Shown: one piece after another, positions 44,007 through 53,255 of the stretch | How the letters are laid out: each line of letters opens with the position of its first letter | How positions within the stretch are numbered: the first letter of the stretch is position 1 | Assembly (NCBI RefSeq): GCF_000235445.1 | Contig: NZ_JH378833.1 | Location: forward strand, 128,435 to 192,434 | DNA: 64,000 nt | Direction of reading: 5' to 3' | Origin: Johnsonella ignava ATCC 51276 | GTDB lineage: Bacteria > Bacillota > Clostridia > Lachnospirales > Lachnospiraceae | Position numbers and translations under genes: made by a program | The notes under the pieces: model-generated | Database searches by the model: none | What the model saw: the letters and a program-made list of their open reading frames with translations, nothing else | What the model was told of the DNA's origin: nothing

Positions 44007-45683
44007 TTATCTATTAAAGATTTCCTTGACAGCGGTGTAAAGGTTTGGATTATTTTTTCGTACTCCAAGCAGCACACCCTTGCTCTGACATAATTCTTCG
44101 ATGCTTTCAAAGCTTCGAAATGTCATTGCAAAAGTCTGCTTTCTCTTATAATCTCTTAAACAGCGTTCTGCTGTATTGTTTGTAGTTGGCACCCTCATAT
44201 CATGCAGGAAGAGTAGATGTTGCGTTTTATATTTCTGCATCCGGAGATACAGGTTGTATCCATCACGATAATAAGGACTTGGCTCATGAAGTATGTACTC
44301 TTCCTTGGCTTTTTCAAGGATTTCTTGGTACTTTCCTTCAAAGTCGGATACGATCTTAGGATCTAAATGTGCATCATCTGCATGCTCATTTCTGTAATGT
44401 ACCATTTCCCGGATTAGTTCTCTCATCTTGCGGTGCCAAGTCAGAGATGGCTCATTTTCCATGCTGTCTTTCAGATACCATTGTACATGTGCGAGGCATT
44501 CCTGATGGGCATTGCCATACTTATAAAAGGTGATTTCGTGGTCGTGTACCAAAATACCTTGGAAATCCTCTGTTACAGTTCCCTTTACACTTTCATGTCC
44601 CTTTTTCTCACGGGCGAAGTAAAGAACCTTCTGTTCATCCGGTGTTGCACAGACATATACATATGCACTTTCTCCGTTTACCCTAGCATTTGTACAGTCT
44701 GTATGCATAACCGCAGAAGACAGCAGGTCTGCAAAGATCTTTTTTTGCTCTGTTTTTGTTTTATTTGAGAACTCACGGCAGAGTTTATTTATCATGCCTT
44801 TGGATATTTTCAGTTTTCCACCGGTAAGATCTGACAGAAAACGCCTGCTTTTGTCAATTGAAACAGCACAGTCTGTGTTTAACAAAAATAAAAGCGCCTT
44901 GATGCTGCCATCATAGTTCACGTCGTCAACAACACCACTTGGAAAAGCCGCATGGATTCGCTCTCCGGTCGTGGAATTGTAGTATACATACGCTTGATAT
45001 TCTTTTACATTCATAATCAACTCAATAGAAATGAGCTGCTTGGTAATAGTCTTATTTGTCTTCTTAAAACCCGGATCTTTTGCCACCTCTTTTGGTGCCG
45101 GAAGGCAAATGACCTGAGTTGGTATCTGTTTCTTTCTTCCATGGTGGGCATGACCTAGCTGTGCCCCGGGTTTTCTTCCGGTACACTCACGATTGTTTGG
45201 AATTTTATTGCGGTTTCTTGATTGTGATGACGGAATGGAGGAATTCTCATAGTCACGGTTTAGCTGTGCCAAAAGTTTTTTATTTCTACCTTGTTCATCA
45301 TACAGCTGAGTTTTTAATTCGCTGTTTTCACGGCAAAGGTCAGTAATCTTAGACAATGCCTGTTCCCTGTCACGTTCTGATAACAACCACTTCTTTTCTT
45401 TCTCTTTTAATGCACGTTTCATCTCCTTCATTGATGCATGTAGTTCTTTAAGTGCGTCTTCATATGCTTCTTCACACTATTTCCATGCATTTTTTACATC
45501 CTTACGAAGACCTTCAATCACAAGATTCAGTTGCTTTATCTGCCTACGATACTCATCAACCAACTTCTGATGTTCCCTTTGAATCTGCTTAAAACGCTCA
45601 CCTGATTTAAAATCGGCAACTTCTTTTTTGAGTATTTTGTTTTCCTGTTGTAAAGCACCAATATATTCAAAGGGAATTCCCAT
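44007..45683 (-). pseudogene. IS66 transposase interrupted by an in-frame amber codon
   Basis: From ATG 45683 the frame runs MGIPFEYIGALQQENKILK ... KNAWK, meets TAG at 45479-45477 and continues in the same frame with CEEAYEDALKELHASMKEMKRALK to the stop at 44007 (558 residues plus the amber codon). The part after the stop contains the whole catalytic core (MINKLCREFSNKTKTEQ, MHTDCTNARV, QECLAHVQWYLKD, TNNTAERCLRDYKRKQ). A Lys (AAG) to TAG change is the simplest reading. An internal ATG at 45431 could still give a 474-residue core. Long coiled coil before the stop. Confidence 0.8.
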
Positions 45684-45865
45684 TATGATTTCTCCAGTTC
45701 CTTGATTATTTTATTCTGATTATTAACAATCCGCTCCAGAAGATATATTTGCTCTTTCTGAGCTTTGATTGTTTCCAAAAGTACCTTGTTTTCCTTTTCG
45801 TATTCCTTACATAATGTTTCTTGTAAGGCTAAAAGCTGTTCGAGCTTGCCGGAAATATGGTTCAT
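45683..45865 (-). CDS. IS66 accessory coiled-coil ORF
   Basis: 60 residues, MNHISGKLEQLLALQETLCKEYEKENK..., strongly predicted coiled coil with Leu/Ile heptads. The stop TAA overlaps the transposase start (TAATG), so it is coupled. The role is unknown; IS66 elements often carry one or two short frames before the transposase. The rest of the element up to the right repeat (45866-46174) holds no gene. Confidence 0.6.
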   Translation of the reverse strand: MNHISGKLEQLLALQETLCKEYEKENKVLLETIKAQKEQIYLLERIVNNQNKIIKELEKS

Positions 45866-46191
45866 ATACTCACCTCATTTCATGGTAAGATTATATCAGA
45901 AATGTTGTATTTATGCGAATTTGACAACAAAGTCCCTTCGTTATTTTGCCATGTTCATAACTCTTTAAAAAAATCGTGTTCAAGCACGATTGGGTAGAAC
46001 TATCCACAAACGGTAGTGAAATCATTTTGTATAGGAAGAATATAGATAAAATCTGTTGATAACTTAAATACAAAAAATTCGGTTTGCAGAGTTACCCACA
46101 GAAACTCTACTGACCGAATCAATCATAATAAAATAAAAAAATAATTTTCGGCATTTTTTACAATAGAAATATACTACCCGTGTACAGTAAC

Positions 46192-46427
46192 GATAAATCG
46201 CCTCCATCGAAATTAATTTTAATTTTTCTATTGCTTTCAAGTGATAAGGTGTTTACAATACTCATAAAGGGCTCCTTTGTGTAATTTTTTTGAGTTTTAG
46301 CACCTTAATTTTACCACAAATGAACCCCCTTTTTTCTTCACTTAATAGGTGAAAGCAATATTTTGTTAAAATATAGTAATTATGTGGCTTTAAGCCACTT
46401 TTACGGCTTTGTCGTGAATAATCTAGG
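46192..46427 (-). mobile_element. Truncated right end of a second IS1380-type element
   Basis: Minus-strand reading gives MSIVNTLSLESNRKIKINFDGGD, the start of a transposase close to but distinct from that at 39.4-40.8 kb, cut off by the IS66 right end. The leader and the terminal repeat (ending TAGG at 46427, preceded by GAATAATC) match the other IS1380 copy, and both are followed by ATAAATAT. It is in the same orientation as the intact copy, so the malolactic genes lie between directly oriented IS1380-type ends. It begins 37 nt from the end of the ABC operon. Confidence 0.8.
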
Positions 46428-46463
46428 ATAAATATTAAATTCCTATATTTAAATTTCTATAAT

Positions 46464-47264
46464 TTAAAGCACTGCATCAAGCAGTCTTTTTGTATATTGT
46501 GATTGGGGATTTGATACCACATCACAGGTATTGCCTGATTCAACTATCTTTCCCGAATCCATTATAATCAGCCTGTCGGTTATACTGCTTACAAGTGCAA
46601 GATCATGCGATATAAATATAAGGCTCATATTTTTTTCACGCCTAAGCTTTAAAAGCAGGTCTATTATAACCGCCTGTACCGACACATCAAGTGCAGAAGT
46701 TGATTCATCGCATATAAGCACCCTCGGACTTACTGCCATAGCCCTTGCTATGGCTGCCCTCTGGCACTGTCCGCCGCTTATCTCATGCGGATACCTGTTT
46801 AGATATTCCTTATCAAGACCTACCTCCATAATCAGCTTTTCAGCCTTCTGCCTTACGCTTCCCTGTGCATTTGCACACAGCCGGCATATTATCTCCTCTA
46901 TTGATTTGCCTATCTTTCTTCTCGGATTAAATGAGGCAGGAGCATTTTGAAAAACCATCTGTACATGCCTGTAAAGCCTGTGTTTCTGCTCTTTCTTAAG
47001 CCTTGTAATATCCTCACCCATATAAAATATACTTCCTGAACTGGGCTTATTTAAACCGGTTATAACCTTTGCTATACTTGATTTTCCGCTGCCGCTTTCA
47101 CCTATTATGCCAAGTACTTCAGACGACTTTAAATAAAAACTTACATCATCAAGTGCAGCAAATTTTTTCCCATATTCATTAAATATAAGCGAAACATTTT
47201 TAAGTTCAAGTATTTTCTCATCAGCTGTTTTAATATAATCTGCTGAAACGGCGGTATTATTCAT
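46464..47264 (-). CDS. Nickel/peptide ABC transporter ATP-binding protein (NikE/OppF-like)
   Basis: 266 residues: Walker A GESGSGKSS, Q-loop QMVFQNAPASFNPRR, signature ISGGQCQRAAIARAM, Walker B VLICDESTSALD, H-loop ISHDLALV. It lacks the C-terminal oligopeptide (oligo_HPY) extension found in OppD/OppF, as in NikD/NikE and metallophore importers. Last gene of a five-gene unit; a truncated IS1380 end sits 37 nt downstream and has probably removed the original terminator. Confidence 0.9.
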   Translation of the reverse strand: MNNTAVSADYIKTADEKILELKNVSLIFNEYGKKFAALDDVSFYLKSSEVLGIIGESGSGKSSIAKVITGLNKPSSGSIFYMGEDITRLKKEQKHRLYRHVQMVFQNAPASFNPRRKIGKSIEEIICRLCANAQGSVRQKAEKLIMEVGLDKEYLNRYPHEISGGQCQRAAIARAMAVSPRVLICDESTSALDVSVQAVIIDLLLKLRREKNMSLIFISHDLALVSSITDRLIIMDSGKIVESGNTCDVVSNPQSQYTKRLLDAVL

Positions 47265-47331
47265 AGGATTTAATAAAACTTTAATTTTCCTCTCTTTTAA
47301 TATCTGTTTATAAAAGCTTATTTACATATTT

Positions 47332-48135
47332 TCAGCGGTCATTTGCCGCTTTATAACAGTTTTTATATACCGGAACCGCAGCAAGCAGTTTTTTTGTGTA
47401 CTCATGTCTTGGAGAATTTATAACCCTTTCTTTAGTACCGTACTCAACTATTCTGCCCTCATACATCACTGCCACATTATCAGCCATCTTTTTTACAACC
47501 CCTATATTATGAGTAATTATAATAATCGCTGTATTAAATCTTTCCCTTAAAAGCATCAGTTCTTCAACGACCTGCTTCTGTATGGTAGCATCAAGTGCAG
47601 AGGTCGGTTCATCAGCCAATATAAGCTTAGGACCGAGTATTACCGCAAGTGCTATGGCAGTTCTCTGTGCCATACCTCCTGAAAGTTCAAACGGATATGA
47701 AGTAAGTATTCTGTCTGTATCATTTAAACCCAGGCTTACAAGAACCTGTTCAGAGAGCTCTTTTGCAGATTTTTTATCCATTGCTTTATGTGCATTTATA
47801 GTTTCATAAAACTGTACACCCAGTTTCCTTATAGGATTTAATGATGACTCGGCATTTTGAAATACCATTGACAGTCTGCTTCCGTGAATCTTTCTCTTTT
47901 CCTGCCATGACATATTTAAAAAGTCTCTGTCTTCAAATGTTATATTACCAGAGCTGATATTAACATTCATTCCCTGAATTTGTGCCAATGCTTTTATAAG
48001 TGTGGACTTGCCGCTGCCGCTTTCACCCACTATGCCGAGTATCTCATTCTCATCTAATGAAAAGCTTATATCCTTTATAATATCTGTACCGTCATAACCT
48101 GCGTATAAATGCTCTACTCTTAACAATTCGGGCAA
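47332..48135 (-). CDS. Nickel/peptide ABC transporter ATP-binding protein (NikD/OppD-like)
   Basis: 267 residues: Walker A GESGSGKST, LSMVFQNAESSLNPIRKLG, signature LSGGMAQRTAIAL, Walker B LILADEPTSALD, switch ITHNIGVV. Also short, without the oligo_HPY tail. It starts at TTG 48135 with GGGGG 6 nt upstream. Works with the NikE-like ATPase 67 nt downstream and the two permeases upstream. Confidence 0.9.
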   Translation of the reverse strand: MPELLRVEHLYAGYDGTDIIKDISFSLDENEILGIVGESGSGKSTLIKALAQIQGMNVNISSGNITFEDRDFLNMSWQEKRKIHGSRLSMVFQNAESSLNPIRKLGVQFYETINAHKAMDKKSAKELSEQVLVSLGLNDTDRILTSYPFELSGGMAQRTAIALAVILGPKLILADEPTSALDATIQKQVVEELMLLRERFNTAIIIITHNIGVVKKMADNVAVMYEGRIVEYGTKERVINSPRHEYTKKLLAAVPVYKNCYKAANDR

Positions 48136-48150
48136 ATTTTACCCCCTTTA

Positions 48151-49742
48151 TTATTTTTTGTAAGTATCTTTTGTTACCTGATAATAATCATTTGAGGTTG
48201 TAAGATAACCTTCCACATCCTTACTTACTGCCGTATACATTTTATTAAATCCCATATAGTCAAAGGCGGCATCGTCTGAGGCTGCCTGCTGTATCCTGTC
48301 AACGATTGCACTTCTTTCTTCCTTGTTAAACTCCTTTGAAAGCTTTTCAAGATCTTCCTGAACCTCTTTATTATAATATTTACCGAAATTTGCAACTCCG
48401 TCAGTTTGCATACAATCCCTTAAAAACGGATATGCATCACCTGTCGGCATGGTAACTATTGAATAAAGTCCTATATCAAAATCTCCTGATTTATAAAAAG
48501 TTGATTTTTCATATACTGTAACATCAGCATCTATACCTGCTTTTTTCAAATCCGACTGCATTTCAACAGCCATATTTTCCATTGCAAGTCTTTTATATAT
48601 ACAAAACTTTATTTTAAGAGGTTTTCCATCCTTTTCAACTATTCCGTCATTATCGGTATCCGTATATCCTGCATCTTTAAGCAGCTCTTTCGCTTTTGAA
48701 AGATCATATTTTCTTAATTTAAGGTTCTTTCCGCCATAGCTGCTGTTTTCAAGAAATGCCCCGTTTGCAGGAAGTACACAGCCGTTAAGCTGTACATTGT
48801 CTATAGTTTCCTTATCAAGAGCATACATCACCGCTTCCCTGACAGCTTTATCTTTCATCGTTTCAAGATTAAAATACAGCTGATAGGTCCTTGACTGTGT
48901 TGTCATATTTAAATTTATATCGGTATTGTTTTTTAAGGTTTGTGCAGACTCGGGGCTGAGATCCTGTGCAACATCAAGCTCACCTGAATTTATTGAAAGA
49001 GCAAGTGTATCAAAATCGGCTACATTTATATATTCTATGCTGTCCGCCTTTACCTCACCGTCCCAGTATTTATCATTTTTTTTCATAACAGCCTTTGTAT
49101 TTTCATTAAATTCACTTATCACAAACGGTCCCGTACCGATCGGAGATTTTTCAAAATCCTTACCTGCAGCTGTATCTATCACTGCCGAATAAGGATCACA
49201 AAGATCATTTATAAGTGCTACATACGGCTCCTTAGTTTTTATAGTTATGGTTTTTCCGTCTGAGCCGGCAGTATATTCACAGTCCTTAAGTGAAGCCGCT
49301 CGTGAATTCATATCTCCTGCCCTTTTTAATGAATCTATAACCTTCTGTGCAGTCATCTTTTCCCCGTTTGAAAATACTACATTGTCTTTAATTTTTATTT
49401 CCCATGTGTTCTCATCTATGTTTTTATATGATGAGGCAAGCCATGGAACCGGATTAAGGCTGTCATCAAGCCTAAATAATGTTTCGGCTATGCCGTATCT
49501 TACAGTATACCATCCGTTCCAATCAACCGCAGGATCAAGTCCTGAAACTACCGCAGAGGTGGAGCCTACCTTTATAGTCTTAGTCTTATCCTCTGCATTA
49601 TTTTTAGTCTGAGAAGCTGCATTTTGACTGCTGCTTCCTGTACATGATGAGAGCAGTAAAACTGCCGCCATACATGCGGCTGCGTAAAAGACCGACTTTT
49701 TAAAATTTTTTTAACGGTATAATTAAATCCTTTATTAATCAT
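48151..49742 (-). CDS. Solute-binding lipoprotein (family 5) with a frameshift in the signal-peptide region
   Basis: The mature part (from LLLSSCTGSSSQNAA) is a complete SBP_bac_5 protein of about 500 residues (GWYTVRYGIAETLFRLD; SPIGTGPFVISEF; RTYQLYFNLETMKDKAVREAVMYALDKETI). In the open frame the first start codon is an ATG in mid-signal (49671), leaving no charged n-region. The right n-region, MINKGFNYTVKK, begins at ATG 49742 with AAAGGG upstream, in another frame. A tract of seven A (49706-49712) lies between; one more A gives MINKGFNYTVKKNFKKSVFYAAACMAAVLLLSSC split across the join, an ideal lipoprotein signal. Substrate probably nickel-chelate or peptide. Confidence 0.85.
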
Positions 49743-49786
49743 AACTATAACCCTTTCATACTTTTATTTTAATAATTTTAATATTT

Positions 49787-50602
49787 TTATGCAGCTAAAA
49801 TATCTCTCAGTTTTTCACCGAAGAGATTAAATATTATCATGACAAAAACCATAACACCTGCAGGGGCAAGTGCCATCCACGGTGCCGTCTGAAGATATTT
49901 CTTTCCTTCGCTTATCATTGAACCCCACTCCGCATGCGGTATTTTCACTCCGAATCCTAAAAATGAAAGTCCTGCTATACCCATCATTGCAACACTTACA
50001 TTCATTGCAGCAGTAACTATAAGAGTGCTTATAATATTTGGCAGTATATGAACAAACATTATATTTATATCAGAACAGCCCGATAACTTTGCCGCATGTA
50101 CAAAAGCTTCCTCCTTTTGTACCATAGTCTGGCTTCTGGCAAGCCTTGCATACTGTGTCCATGAGGTTACAAATATTGCAATAAGTGCATTAAAAAGTCC
50201 TCCTCCTAAAAGTCCCGCTATCGCCACTGCAAGTATCATACCCGGAAATGCAAGAAATATATCATTGATTCGCATTAAAATTATGTCAATGAGCCCCCCG
50301 AAGTAACCGCATATCACTCCTAATGCAGTGCCAAAAGTACATGAAAGCAAAACCAGTATTATAGATGAAAGTATTGAAGTCCTGCTGCCTGCAAGAACCC
50401 TTGACAGCACGTCTCTTCCATGATCATCAGTTCCAAAAATATGTTTTATACCGGGAGGTTCAAGAAGCCCTCCTGTTTTAAGAGCATGAGGATCGTATGG
50501 AGTAAAACTGCCGCATATAAAACTTAAAACTATTATTAATATTACTGCCGCAAACAACAGCCAAAAATCCTTTGCGAACTTCCTGTTAAAATTATTGTAC
50601 AA
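49787..50602 (-). CDS. ABC transporter permease (NikC/OppC-like)
   Basis: 271 residues, five or six membrane helices. Typical DppC/NikC features: HIFGTDDHGRDVLSRVLAGSRTS near residue 50, and the EAA-type loop HAAKLSGCSDINIMFVHILPN; GLSFLGFGVKIPHAEWGSMI near the end. TTG start at 50602 with GGAGG 5 nt upstream (an in-frame GTG at 50614 overlaps the ribosome site and is rejected). Middle gene of the five-gene unit. Confidence 0.9.
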   Translation of the reverse strand: MYNNFNRKFAKDFWLLFAAVILIIVLSFICGSFTPYDPHALKTGGLLEPPGIKHIFGTDDHGRDVLSRVLAGSRTSILSSIILVLLSCTFGTALGVICGYFGGLIDIILMRINDIFLAFPGMILAVAIAGLLGGGLFNALIAIFVTSWTQYARLARSQTMVQKEEAFVHAAKLSGCSDINIMFVHILPNIISTLIVTAAMNVSVAMMGIAGLSFLGFGVKIPHAEWGSMISEGKKYLQTAPWMALAPAGVMVFVMIIFNLFGEKLRDILAA

Positions 50603-50638
50603 AAATACCTCCACAGTTTAAATATATGTTTTCTATAC

Positions 50639-51568
50639 TTAAATATTCCTTATTTTAGGATTGAACCATGTATAGGATATATCGGTTATAAGATTTACAA
50701 GCATAAATACCAATGTAATCCACAGCACAAGCCCCTGTATAAGCGGATAATCCCTTGCACCTATGGCACTTAGCATCTTCGTTCCTATCCCCGGTCTGTT
50801 AAATATACTTTCAACAACTACAGTCCCTCCTAAAAGTGAACCTATTGAAATACCGGTAATTGTTATAAGCATAACCATTATATTTTTAAGCACATTCTTA
50901 AACAATATATCAAACTCACTTATCCCCCTTGATCTAAGTCCTGATATATACGGCTTTGAAAGCTCATCAACAGCTGCAGCCCTTATCTGCCTTATATATT
51001 TTGACGACATAGTAATTGCAAGCGTGCATGCCGGAAGAATCATTCCCTTTATGCCTCCTGAATTAAGTATAGGAATTAATTTAAGTCTGTAAGAAAATAT
51101 ATAGAGTAATGCTATACCAACTATAAAATTCGGAAGTGCTATACCTGTAAAGCTTATACAGCCTATCACGGCATCAACGTTTTTCCCTCTGTGCAGGGCA
51201 GTATATATGCCAAGCGGTATCGAAATACATATAGTTATAATCATGGCAGATGCCGCCATAACAAGTGTTGAAGGCAATGCCCCCAATATGATATCCATTA
51301 CCTTCATATCATTCGCATATGATCTTCCCATATCACCTCTTAATACTGACGAAAGCCAGTTAAAATACTGCATAAAAAAAGGTCTGTCAAGACCCATTTT
51401 AACCCGCATATCTGCAAGAGCCGATGCACTCGGATTTACTCCCGCAGCGGTAAGTCTCACTTCTGCCGGATCCCCTGGCGCCAAATATATAAGACAAAAT
51501 GAAATAAAGCTTATGCCTATAAGCACAGGTATAAAATATAGGAGTCTCCGACATATCTTTCTATACAT
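50639..51568 (-). CDS. ABC transporter permease (NikB/OppB-like)
   Basis: 309 residues: N-terminal helix with RRLLYFIPVLIGISFISFCLIYLAPGDP, a long external loop (LTAAGVNPSASALADMRVKMGLDRPFFMQYFNW), the EAA-type loop RSRGISEFDILFKNVLKN and GTVVVESIFNRPGIGTKMLSAIGARDYPLIQG. First gene of the unit B-C-A-D-E. A consensus promoter with an operator-like repeat lies 110 nt upstream. NikB-like features and the short ATPases favour nickel or a metal-chelate over oligopeptide, but substrate is not proven. Confidence 0.9.
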   Translation of the reverse strand: MYRKICRRLLYFIPVLIGISFISFCLIYLAPGDPAEVRLTAAGVNPSASALADMRVKMGLDRPFFMQYFNWLSSVLRGDMGRSYANDMKVMDIILGALPSTLVMAASAMIITICISIPLGIYTALHRGKNVDAVIGCISFTGIALPNFIVGIALLYIFSYRLKLIPILNSGGIKGMILPACTLAITMSSKYIRQIRAAAVDELSKPYISGLRSRGISEFDILFKNVLKNIMVMLITITGISIGSLLGGTVVVESIFNRPGIGTKMLSAIGARDYPLIQGLVLWITLVFMLVNLITDISYTWFNPKIRNI

Positions 51569-51678
51569 TATTTAGATATCCCTTTCCACGTATAAAGATA
51601 TAAGTACGAACCACCCATCGTCTAAAACCGGCGGTATTACAATCGCATTATTTTTACTAAAATTTGCAAATCACTTGT

Positions 51679-51707
51679 ATTTTATAGTAACAAATATTAC
51701 TTGTCAA
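51679..51707 (-). promoter_or_regulatory. Promoter of the Nik/Opp-like unit with operator-like repeat
   Basis: TTGACA (51707-51702), 17-nt spacer, TAAAAT (51684-51679) on the minus strand. The spacer is almost filled by AGTAA-N6-TTACT, and ACAAGTAATATTTG is echoed by ACAAGTGATTTG about 25 nt further on. Such placement suits a repressor, perhaps metal-responsive; identity unknown. Confidence 0.65.
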
Positions 51708-51767
51708 GGTTTTTATTTCCATACTGGTATCTCTTTCCGTTGATACCCATATCCTGCAACCAATACT

Positions 51768-52481
51768 TTATAATCTGTCCATGCTTGCAAGTGAGCACTC
51801 CCTCTCATATTGCAGTGCAAGATTATCATAATTAAAAAACTTTACATATTTTACAATTCTGCTATACATAGATCGTTCCATGAGCGAATCAAATTGTCTG
51901 CGTCTGCTTTCATCGGCAATAATATAAAAATCGGCACGAAAATCCTGTAGTTCATAGAATTTATCCAACGAATTAGAAATATTCGTAGAATGCTCAACCT
52001 CATAGAATCTACATGGCATTTTTCTCTCATTAAACCAGATTACATCCACTGTTTTGGCTCTGCTTGCAATACTTTCATAAGTAAATAGCGGCAACTCCGT
52101 TTCTGTTGTTATCTCGGATAATCGCTTTTCAAGGAACAACCTATTCTTATCCTGGTTCGGAACATATGTCCTGAAGTTGTGCATATTTCCAAGCTCAACT
52201 ATCATTCCCTGATAATACGAATGTGTGAAAGCTTCCACGCTATCCCTATTATTCTCTTGAATATCAAACTTTCTCAGCACTTCCTCCTTAAAATCCGTAA
52301 GCGCCCAAAGTCCCGGTTTGATTCTAAAAAATTCATCATTTACCTGAACAATCTGTCTTATGCTCGCCTGAGGTGTCTTTGTTTTCCATGTACTGAAATC
52401 CATCAGACGGTTCAATTGTTGAAATGTCGCATATCCACCATTGTTTCTCATGGTTTCTATTACCTGCTGTTTCTGAGTCAT
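51768..52481 (-). CDS. HTH protein with a possible PD-(D/E)xK nuclease-like domain
   Basis: About 237 residues; no family named with certainty. Residues 1-75 look like a winged helix (VIETMRNNGGYATFQQLNRLMDFSTWKTKTPQASIRQIVQ, FFRIKPGLWALTDF), similar to HARE-HTH or restriction-linked HTH modules. Residues 95-215 contain YVPNQDKNRLFLEKRLSEI and then VDVIWFNERKMPCRFYEVEHSTNISNSLDKFYELQDFRADFYIIADESRRRQF, in which D...EVEH could be a degenerate nuclease core. Orphan gene between two ABC transporters. ATG 52481 has AGGAG 7 nt upstream; an ATG at 52487 is too close. Confidence 0.6.
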   Translation of the reverse strand: MTQKQQVIETMRNNGGYATFQQLNRLMDFSTWKTKTPQASIRQIVQVNDEFFRIKPGLWALTDFKEEVLRKFDIQENNRDSVEAFTHSYYQGMIVELGNMHNFRTYVPNQDKNRLFLEKRLSEITTETELPLFTYESIASRAKTVDVIWFNERKMPCRFYEVEHSTNISNSLDKFYELQDFRADFYIIADESRRRQFDSLMERSMYSRIVKYVKFFNYDNLALQYERECSLASMDRL

Positions 52482-52618
52482 AGGCATGCTCCTAGTTCGA
52501 ATGAATAATGTCTGTGTTTACTACAATGCCTTCTAAACGGCAATTTTTAATTTATCTCTTTGAATTATTGTATACTATTCTATCTTTAATTTTATTTATA
52601 TTTTAAAACTACTTATTT

Positions 52619-53035
52619 TTAATCAATATCTGTAATAACTGCTGCTCCTTTTTCTTGTTTGAACAATGAACAAAGCTCACTGATAAAGATATCTAAATCA
52701 TATAGATATGAACTTTTTAAAACAGTCCTATTTCCATCTTCACCATTTAACACATATCCAAAGTATTTACCCTTTGTAAAAAGTGAATTGATTAATATAG
52801 ATTCAATCTCAATTAATTCATAAAAAAATATAACTCTTTCTTTATTATATCTTTTTAAGACAATATTATATCTTTTTAAGACAATTGCATTTTCAAACAA
52901 ATCAATTTGTAGCCATAGATCAAACTCCCAAGGCAGAATAAATTTATTATTTTTTATTTCTTTTATCTGTTTTATCTGTTTTTTTATTAGGATTTGACGG
53001 AAACCACCCTTTCTCAACCCTCTTTTCCTGCTCAA
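52619..53035 (-). CDS. Small protein of unknown function, start uncertain
   Basis: Up to 138 residues. The frame extends 89 nt into the DUF4491 gene, which is probably not real coding; the globular part seems to start near FILPWEFDLWLQIDLFENAIVLKRYN but no start codon with a ribosome site is found there. It contains a 21-nt tandem duplication (VLKRYNI-VLKRYNK) and, upstream, repeated TTTTATCTG units. The tail ELCSLFKQEKGAAVITDID looks natural. It may be a real gene with an altered 5' end. Confidence 0.45.
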   Translation of the reverse strand: MSRKRGLRKGGFRQILIKKQIKQIKEIKNNKFILPWEFDLWLQIDLFENAIVLKRYNIVLKRYNKERVIFFYELIEIESILINSLFTKGKYFGYVLNGEDGNRTVLKSSYLYDLDIFISELCSLFKQEKGAAVITDID

Positions 53036-53255
53036 AAAGTTCCAGTACGCTCCAGAAGCTTGAGAATCCGGCTATGCCAAGAAGTGAAGAAACTATTTTA
53101 TTTTCAGTAAAAAATGCCATGATCAGGAAGATAATTCCGGCAATTATAAAAAACGGGAAGATTTTCTTTGAAAAATAATATTCTGCCTTTATAACTATTG
53201 GATGGAAAAGACCTATTAATATAAATGCCCCTATCCCGACTATTATTCCATGCAA
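52947..53255 (-). CDS. DUF4491 family membrane protein
   Basis: 102 residues. MHGIIVGIGAFILIGLFHPIVIKAEYYFSKKIFPFFIIAGIIFL and ...FSSFWSVLELFEQEKRVEKGWFPSNP match the DUF4491 pattern (three membrane helices, conserved FHP-IVIKAEYY and ELFEQE-RV-KGWFP). No function is known. A basic Lys/Asp/Thr-rich tail replaces the usual end. It overlaps the next frame; the first part of that frame is probably non-coding. Confidence 0.85.
   Translation of the reverse strand: MHGIIVGIGAFILIGLFHPIVIKAEYYFSKKIFPFFIIAGIIFLIMAFFTENKIVSSLLGIAGFSSFWSVLELFEQEKRVEKGWFPSNPNKKTDKTDKRNKK

Larger units (their letters stand above)
43926..46191 (-). mobile_element. IS66-family insertion sequence
   Basis: About 2266 bp bounded by perfect 17-bp terminal inverted repeats, GTTACTGTACACGGGTA (43926-43942) and its complement (46175-46191). 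It carries a transposase of the IS66 type and a small accessory frame. The bases outside the two ends (TAATAAAA and GATAAATC) are not an 8-bp target duplication, and the right end lies inside an IS1380-type transposase, so the flanks probably came together by deletion or recombination. Confidence 0.85.

Noticed and set aside
43823..44110. 95-residue minus-strand frame across the IS66 left end
   Set aside because: It spans the element boundary and overlaps the transposase and mleS ribosome site; it is a chance frame.
43918..46199. 8-bp target duplication of the IS66 element
   Set aside because: The flanks TAATAAAA and GATAAATC only share a short A/T-rich core, which is expected by chance in this DNA.
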